Notes under the pieces: model-generated | The model's input: the letters and a program-made list of their open reading frames with translations, nothing else | What the model was told of the DNA's origin: nothing | Databases searched by the model: none | Position numbers and translations under genes: made by a program | Part shown: piece after piece, positions 58,730-64,000 of the stretch | Layout of the letters: each line of letters opens with the position of its first letter | Position numbering within the stretch: the first letter of the stretch is position 1 | NCBI RefSeq assembly: GCF_026262505.1 | Contig: NC_067206.1 | Span: 15,930,205-15,994,204, forward strand | DNA from: Trichomonas vaginalis G3 | Taxonomy: Eukaryota; Parabasalia; Trichomonadida; Trichomonadidae | Reading direction: 5' to 3' | Length of the DNA stretch: 64,000 nucleotides

Positions 58730-58747
58730 TTTTATTCTAGATAAAAT
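58730..58747. promoter_or_regulatory. 18-bp bidirectional promoter
   Basis: TTTTATTCTAGATAAAAT between outward start codons of the fibre and the 282-aa gene; nearly a perfect palindrome around CTAG. Confidence 0.65.
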
Positions 58748-59596
58748 ATGCTTCCAATAGAAAAAGAAAATTCAAGAGTTGCTACAACTAAACCATTAGA
58801 TGAACTTTTTACTAATGTCGGTCAAAAGTTTGAGACAGAGACCGTAAAGCATGAAGGCTATCGTTTTGACTACCCATTGAGATGGCTAAGAGACCCATCT
58901 GTCACAAAAGCTATTGGCTTTCGTAGAATGAAGTTTGTGTCTGTAGAAGATAAAAGTTTTCCATTTATTGTAAGGTTTCATATAGATTATATATCTGAAG
59001 GGAAACGAAAAATGTGGGAAGAAATTGAGCTAATACAAGTTGACCTTTCATCTTCTCTACAGACTGCGTTAAAAAATATAGAAGATAAAATAAATTCATG
59101 TTATGCAAAATATGCTGATGAATATGCAAATACCGAGAGCACACTTTATGTGAGAATTGTATATGACAAACAAAATTCACAAGTGTCATTTCAAATCTAC
59201 GAAGACAATCCAAAGAAAGACGAACAAATATATACAGAATTCACTGCAATGTCATGGTATTATTTGCAAAGAATGTTAAATCAGAAAGTCGAACTTCCTT
59301 TAGCAAATATTTACAGTCGATATGCAAGAGATGAACCATATTTATTTAAAGATGTTTTCGACCCAGCTGCTATTATAGTTCATGCTTCATTTTCTGGTGC
59401 ACAAAACTCTTTTTTATGCTTGGCAAATGACTTTTACGAAAAACCTACAAAGCTATATGAACCGCCGAGTGGAAGTATTTCAGACTTTCAAGTATGGTTT
59501 ACAACAGATGGAAGAAAGAGAATAGTTCCATTATACCATGCGTTTTACTTAGAACTTAGTTTCATATACAACTACTATCGAACGGTAAAAATATAA
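58748..59596 (+). CDS. 282-aa conserved-looking protein, structural candidate
   Basis: Intact. Mixed alpha/beta, with FRRMKFVSVEDKSFPFIVRF, LYVRIVYDKQNSQVSFQIYE, PAAIIVHASFSGAQNSFLCL. Divergent from the fibre. Size and neighbourhood suggest a minor capsid or fibre-adaptor protein; no motif to prove it. Confidence 0.6.
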   Translation: MLPIEKENSRVATTKPLDELFTNVGQKFETETVKHEGYRFDYPLRWLRDPSVTKAIGFRRMKFVSVEDKSFPFIVRFHIDYISEGKRKMWEEIELIQVDLSSSLQTALKNIEDKINSCYAKYADEYANTESTLYVRIVYDKQNSQVSFQIYEDNPKKDEQIYTEFTAMSWYYLQRMLNQKVELPLANIYSRYARDEPYLFKDVFDPAAIIVHASFSGAQNSFLCLANDFYEKPTKLYEPPSGSISDFQVWFTTDGRKRIVPLYHAFYLELSFIYNYYRTVKI

Positions 59597-59600
59597 TTTT

Positions 59601-59843
59601 TTAATACGGTTGAGGTGTTGGATTTGGTTGCCAACTAGACTGTGGTGCAGGTTCAGGCTGTTGTATAACAGGGGCTTGTTCTTCTGGTTCAGGGTCTTTA
59701 GGTATAATACCAACGAACTGACCTACCCTTTTACCAATATTTTTGACACCGTTCCAAATTCCTCTTCCGACAGATTTTATTCCATTCCATATACCTCTTC
59801 CAACATTTCGAAAGAAGTTTCCTATCTTACTGAAGAAACCCAT
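59601..59843 (-). CDS. 80-aa amphipathic cationic peptide with proline-rich tail
   Basis: Intact. MGFFSKIGNFFRNVGRGIWN and two copies of GRGIWNGIKSVGRGIWNGVK make a basic tryptophan-rich amphipathic helix; the tail (EPEEQAPVIQQPEPAPQ) is acidic/proline-rich. Same design as the MAAGFFKKLW peptides of A/B. Likely membrane-active virion peptide; inference. Confidence 0.65.
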   Translation of the reverse strand: MGFFSKIGNFFRNVGRGIWNGIKSVGRGIWNGVKNIGKRVGQFVGIIPKDPEPEEQAPVIQQPEPAPQSSWQPNPTPQPY

Positions 59844-59861
59844 TTTACTATATGTAAAAAT

Positions 59862-60224
59862 CTAATGTCCGCCTAGTCTCTTACGTTTCCTGTTGAGTTC
59901 CATAGCATTCTTTAACTGGAGCTCATACATTCTGTTTCTCCTCTGGTAGAAAACATATTCTGGGTCAACTCCTGTGTTCGCGTCATCTGCATAGAGTTGT
60001 TTATATCCCACTTCGGGGTTTGTATAAAACTCTTTCCATCTCATATTTGCATACCATGGTGGCAAACCTAACGCAGCGTCATTTGACATGGCAGTTTGCA
60101 TTTGTACATCTGTTGGCACTTGACCATAGTTTGCCATTGCAGTTTGTATTCTAACTTCATTTGGAATATTCTCTGGGTTTGGTTGTCCAGGTTGCTGTGC
60201 ATTCGCTAAGTTCTGTGCGTCCAT
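59862..60224 (-). CDS. 120-aa protein with internal QTAM repeats
   Basis: Intact. Two related segments, PNEVRIQTAMANYGQ and PTDVQMQTAMSNDAA, then LPPWYANMRWKEFY and a basic C-terminus (ELNRKRKRLGGH). Start after ATATTTTATCTAATATTAAATG. Not recognised; possible virion protein. Confidence 0.6.
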   Translation of the reverse strand: MDAQNLANAQQPGQPNPENIPNEVRIQTAMANYGQVPTDVQMQTAMSNDAALGLPPWYANMRWKEFYTNPEVGYKQLYADDANTGVDPEYVFYQRRNRMYELQLKNAMELNRKRKRLGGH

Positions 60225-60246
60225 TTAATATTAGATAAAATATCTC

Positions 60247-60378
60247 TTACGAGTACATATACTGAACATTTGCAGGCATTGGTTCATCTTCATATTCTCT
60301 ATATCTTTCTGCCACGTCAAATAAGTAAATGACACAATGGAAAAAACCTAAAACAAGTAGTCCTATTTCAAACCACAT
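60247..60378 (-). CDS. 43-aa small membrane protein
   Basis: MWFEIGLLVLGFFHCVIYLF is a membrane segment, followed by an acidic tail (YREYEDEPMP). The start overlaps the end of the methyltransferase gene by 16 bases, on the same strand. Confidence 0.5.
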   Translation of the reverse strand: MWFEIGLLVLGFFHCVIYLFDVAERYREYEDEPMPANVQYMYS

Positions 60379-61180
60379 TTACTTACTAGTAAAATTTCTT
60401 TGTTATGACACTTTCTCCAGTTTATAGGACCTCTCTCATATTCTATCTTATCGTATCTAAACTCATAGTCATGTATGTCCTCTAACCATCTCATGACACT
60501 TTCCAAACCACTTTTATCGGATGTAAAGTAAAAGCATGGATGGTTATGTAAAACGTCTAAAGTTTCTAAAGAGTCTCTCAAAGTCCAGTCTACTTGGTAT
60601 TGAAAATCCCATGTGTTATAGAACGGCGGTCCACTATAAAGAAAACATTTTCCTTGTCTTTATATTTTTCATACAACTCTGTCCAATGACATCTCACAAA
60701 CTCTATACCCTCAATATATTTTTCTATGTCCTCTTTGAAAACATTTGTATAGTTAAGATATAAAACTTTTGACATAAGTGTTTCAATGTCATGAACTCTT
60801 ATAGCACCACTATATAATAGTCTAGCAGATATACTATCCCAGTCTATATATTCTGCTTTTTTCAAAACCTCTCTCACAATATTTTTGTTATCTAATGGTA
60901 TACGTTCCATCTTACCTATAGGTATCTTTTCTTTTAACTCTTTCAATATTTTGTTTGTGTCTGGTATATGTTTGAGACGGTTCATATAGTTGTCGAAGTC
61001 ATTGCATATAATCTTTGAGTCAGGAAATACAGTATGGCACAAATGGGATATATAGAAACTTCCACCGAACAAATCTACAAATGTTAGACCATTCGGTAGT
61101 TTCTTAAGTTCTCTCAATATAATATCTTTACATTTACTCTTATTTCCAAAGAACGGTAACGGTGGTTTTGTAAAATTCAT
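60363..61180 (-). pseudogene. D12-class (Dam-type) DNA adenine methyltransferase, frameshifted
   Basis: N-terminal motif I region FTKPPLPFFGNKSKCKDIIL and FVDLFGGSFYIS bind AdoMet; the central helical insert fits the target-recognition part of D12 enzymes. At ~60.64 kb the frame breaks exactly in the catalytic motif IV: the sequence reads VD-RRS where VDPP(F/Y) is expected, and the rest (LRDSLETLDVLHNHPCFYFT ...) lies in another frame. In T. vaginalis such enzymes are linked to Mavericks and to N6-adenine methylation. This copy should be inactive as read. Confidence 0.82.
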
Positions 61181-61287
61181 TTATATATAATAATAAAAAT
61201 GTTTTTACCCGAAAAGTGACAGAAAAGTGACAAAACATGAAAACATATATAATTTGTGAAAAGCTCCTGGAAGCCCTCCGAATAAAA
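61181..61287. other. Subterminal region of element C
   Basis: Holds two AAAAGTGACA copies, the promoter of the methyltransferase, and GGAAGCCCTCCG, an imperfect second copy of part of the terminal repeat (GGGCTTCCAGG inverted). Confidence 0.5.
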
Positions 61288-61376
61288 ACTTCATTTATAC
61301 TAAACATCTTCAGGGCTAGAGGGCACGAAGTGCCTGGAAGCCCCAATACCTTTTTTTTTTTTTTTTTTTTTTTTTT
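61288..61376. repeat. Right terminal inverted repeat of element C
   Basis: Inverse of 37810-37902, ending in 26 T. Three substitutions in 63 bp outside the homopolymer. Confidence 0.88.
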
Positions 61377-61381
61377 AGACA
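61377..61381. repeat. Right target site duplication AGACA of element C
   Basis: Matches 37805-37809. Confidence 0.6.
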
Positions 61382-61790
61382 GAAACTATAAATAGTTCTA
61401 AATAAATGATAGAGACAAATTTTCTATTTATGCTTTCAATATTGAATTATTTGAAAAATAAGTGATCGCGTTTTTGAAAATTTTCAAAAAACATTCAAAA
61501 AATTTTATCTCTATATTATAATTCTGATTTATTTTTTGATTATGTTAGAAGTGATTTTAGCATATTTGATCTTTGAATTTGATTTATCTTAATATCAAAA
61601 AATGCACATATAGAAAGTAAGCTTATAGCCACAAATAGTATTGTTAATTATTTATGTAATATGAAAGTATGAATTTTTTTTATTATTTTGCTTCGAAGTC
61701 AAAATTCAACTCATTTAATAAAACTAGAGATGGTATTGTCAAAATGATAATTGAATTGTGTCATATCAAATAATAATGTTGAGGAAACTG
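61382..61790. other. Host intergenic DNA right of element C
   Basis: AT-rich with homopolymer runs; no gene seen. Confidence 0.5.
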
Positions 61791-62039
61791 TGCTTTAAGG
61801 CTCCAGTCCCACGCTCCCAATCCGGGGCTGAGCAGGCGACACTCGCAATTGTAAGTCGCGGTAAGTGCACCTGCGGTGCCAGAATGCACTTGCAGCGACA
61901 TTTGGGAAATGCAAAGATGATGCCGGAAGGAGCGCCCAGACCGGTCAGAAGCGCTCCTTCCGGCACTAGAAAGACTAGAAGGGGCCCTGACCTTGAGAAA
62001 GTACTCCCTTTCCGGTCTCTCTGCTTTAAATTCACTTCC
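61791..62039. mobile_element. GC-rich structured insert flanked by 8-bp direct repeats
   Basis: TGCTTTAA occurs at 61791-61798 and 62032-62039. Between them ~230 bp are ~57% GC in otherwise ~27% GC DNA. It has a perfect hairpin TGCCGGAAGGAGCGC / GCGCTCCTTCCGGCA and nested dyads (GTCGC..AAGTGCA..CACCTGCGGTG..TGCACTT..GCGAC). No terminal inverted repeats and no convincing ORF: open frames on both strands run through the hairpins. Could be a MITE-like insert, a structured RNA gene or a gene remnant. Confidence 0.5.
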
Positions 62040-63051
62040 TAACTTTCTAAATCTTTGTCTATATATCATTACCACACTTACCCCATCTTTCGCACACCCA
62101 TATAACCAATATGCACAAATAAAACACATATCTTACACATTCTTACACTTTGATGCAAATCAAATTCTTCACTCACAAATCTTATTTAACCATACGAATA
62201 TCTCAACCATACTAGCAAAGACAAACCTTATCCATCCCTTAAATCTTAAACCTGTTTCCCCTAATCTCAAAATTTAATAGGTCATATAAACAGTCAACAC
62301 CCGCAAAAAACGAATAGTTGCTCATTTACACAAGGTTAAGACAAATGCCGCTGTGAATATGGCTCCAGATATATCCAATGTCGAAAAACTATTTTCGGCA
62401 GAAAAATTTGGAAATTTTTTGAACGATGGAAAAAAAATGGAAATGACCCTTGAGAGGTTGGGTCTGGAGCTTTAAGGATGAAATGTAAACTTCAGAATTT
62501 CACCCTTTAAGGGGGTAAGTTTGAATAGTTTATAATTGTATAAAAAAATCGAGTTATCTTGATACTGTGGAAATATTTTTTGAATTATGATAAAGGATAT
62601 TGATACAGCCTTAGCTAATGCATATATCCTAGTTATGCAGAGCTTGATAGCAATTCCAATATTTAAATAAATACTTTTCTATTTTTCATATTAAATATAT
62701 ATCTAGTCCTTCATTTTTGATTTTAATGACATAAGACATTTGTATCAGTGATCTATAACTGAATAATAACAAATGTACCGGAGTACTTTTTTTGAATTTT
62801 GAGTTAACTGTTAATTATATATTCAAAATATATTAGTCACTTTTCCCGAAACTAAAAGTGTATGAAAAATAGTGGCTAACGTATATGTCTTTCTCAAATC
62901 ATTCTCTCTATGATTCATGAAATGTGCAAACTTGCTAGGAAAACTCTATTTAGTCCTTCAATTTTAGACATATAGCGATATCCATCTAGATTTTAATATA
63001 TCCCGAAAATCTTAACAATCGTATCAGACTAAATTTTTATATAAGATATTA
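62040..63051. other. Host intergenic DNA
   Basis: AT-rich. Around 62.31-62.50 kb a stretch with GTTAAGACAAATGCCGCTGTG, GGCTCCAG and CTGGAGCTTTAAGG may be related to the GC-rich insert's left edge. GTTTGAATAGTTTATAATTG at 62519 recurs at 36719. No gene seen. Confidence 0.45.
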
Positions 63052-63543
63052 TTGTCGAGATCAATTCAATTTTATTTCCATGTTTCAAAGATTAATACAA
63101 CTTTTGTTGCACAAAGAGCAATTAATGCATTAGGTTTTGCACCTTTTGCATTTTGGACCGATAATGGTCTCGAAAATTTTGGAGAATTTCAAAATTTTCT
63201 TGATCGAAATCAAATTGAACATATAACAATCACTCCATATTCGCCTCGCGAAAATGGAAAGGTCGAGGGTATATGGCCTGATATCGAAAAACACTCAAGT
63301 AGCGAGTCGGATGTTATAATTTGGATCAACTTTTACAACAACAAGCCACATTCGCAATTACCAAAGAACTTAAACACAAACACAAACTTTACTCCACGAG
63401 AATTCCTCATTCATGAAAAAAATAACTTTTGGAATCTCGTTGAAGACAAAGAAAATCCGAAATGGATCGTCGAACACGAAGAGCGCGACCTAAAAGAGGA
63501 TCTCGCTAACTTCAGAAGGAAAAATCGAAATACAAGACATTAA
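63052..63543 (+). pseudogene. Fragment of DDE integrase/transposase, canonical D34E core
   Basis: Holds the second half of an rve-type core: FWTDNGLENFGEFQNFLDRN, ITPYSPRENGKVEGIWPDIE, then YNNKPHSQLP and a C-terminal part. D and E are 34 residues apart, the canonical glutamate is present, and the first catalytic aspartate and everything before it are missing. Different from the two Maverick integrases here. A fragment of another transposon family left beside element C. Confidence 0.7.
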
Positions 63544-64000
63544 ATAATTTAATAAAAATTAATTTTTATATATTTAAAAGTTTTTTGAATAATCACATAA
63601 TACACATGCTAGAGAAATTGAATATTATGATTAAAATCTGTAAATGAGAGGCATATATTTATAATATATACCTCTTACCCTTTATTTGATATGTCAAACT
63701 CAATTTTTTCTTATTACATAATAATGTTTTGCATACTCAAATTTAATTATATAAAATTATATAACATTCATTCGTTTAAGAAATTTTTAACAAATCTCTA
63801 CATTTCTAAGTTTAAGGTTAAAGTTTTTTCCCGAATTTTCCCGCCATAAGTGTTACTTTTTCTGTCACTTTTTGTTGCCCATTTTGAGAGAGGGAATTTG
63901 ACTGCGTCAAATCCTCTTTTTCGTTTACGAGATTAGCACAATTATTTGATAATACACTTGAATTTTTAAGAACTTTGTTCCAAGTATCAGAACATTTCAA
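63544..64000. other. Host intergenic DNA to the window edge
   Basis: AT-rich. A TTTTCCCGAATTTTCCCGCC stretch at 63827 and TTTGACTGCGTCAAA at 63897 (a 6-bp hairpin, TTTGAC-TGC-GTCAAA) may be ends of a further repeat. A 60-codon open frame reaching the edge is unsupported. Confidence 0.4.

Larger units (their letters stand above)
37810..61376. mobile_element. Maverick/Polinton element C, complete, 23.6 kb
   Basis: Bounded by terminal inverted repeats and a 5-bp duplication. Carries integrase, family B DNA polymerase, SF3 helicase, packaging ATPase, capsid, fibre, D12-type adenine methyltransferase and about 20 small genes. A protease of the adenovirus type was not recognised. About ten genes are frameshifted. 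The set differs from elements A/B in sequence and order, so it is a second Maverick lineage. Confidence 0.88.

Noticed and set aside
61758-62129. Overlapping 89- to 122-codon frames in both strands of the GC-rich islet
   Set aside because: GC-rich DNA has fewer stop codons; the frames cross perfect hairpins and show no known domain.
63818-64000. 60-codon minus-strand frame reaching the window edge
   Set aside because: No domain, no Inr, and repeat-like sequence; cannot be judged without the next bases.

Overview
The window looks like a trichomonad nuclear genome, most likely Trichomonas vaginalis. The DNA is AT-rich and genes are intronless. One host gene encodes the trichomonad-specific Initiator-binding (IBD) domain with a TCATA Initiator just before its ATG. 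There is a DUF3447-type ankyrin protein, and most of the window is virus-like Maverick/Polinton DNA transposons. Assignment to the species level is inference.

Layout. (1) 1-10313: element A, the right part of a Maverick whose integrase end lies outside the window. (2) About 10400-27853: element B, of the same lineage, in inverted (head-to-head) orientation to A, so that 1.38-10.07 kb and 10.40-19.06 kb form ~8.7-kb inverted arms. Both carry structural genes: major capsid protein, FtsK/HerA-like packaging ATPase, fibre, two amphipathic peptides and several conserved unknowns. B continues into a replication module (PrimPol-SF3 helicase at 19584-21698) embedded in large repeat arrays, then an integrase and a terminal repeat. 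A lacks that replication module and carries a ~1-kb segment with small genes instead. (3) 27854-37804: host DNA with five intact protein genes, one intron-bearing tRNA and a MITE-like hairpin. (4) 37810-61376: element C, a complete 23.6-kb Maverick of a second lineage, with ~90-bp terminal inverted repeats and a 5-bp target duplication (AGACA). It encodes capsid, packaging ATPase, SF3 helicase, protein-primed-type family B DNA polymerase, integrase, a D12-type adenine methyltransferase, a fibre, and a block of small genes with a different promoter motif. (5) 61382-64000: host intergenic DNA with a GC-rich structured insert and a fragment of another DDE integrase/transposase.

How the genes fit together. 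Integrase plus terminal repeats insert the element. PrimPol-helicase (B) or PolB plus SF3 helicase (C) copy it. Capsid protein, packaging ATPase, amphipathic peptides and fibre imply a virion. Distant homologues recur in both lineages (139/157-aa, 193/221-aa, ATPase, helicase, capsid), so they share a structural core. The fibre C-terminus is much more alike at DNA level than anything else, which suggests exchange of the receptor-binding part.

Many Maverick genes carry frameshifts while the five host genes are intact, so the breaks look mostly like decay rather than poor sequence. The strongest unexplained structures are an array of four different long hairpins repeated five times (21766-22985), ~20-bp symmetric promoters shared by divergent genes, a TIR-flanked gene cassette behind the packaging ATPase, and a GC-rich hairpin insert at 61.8-62.0 kb.
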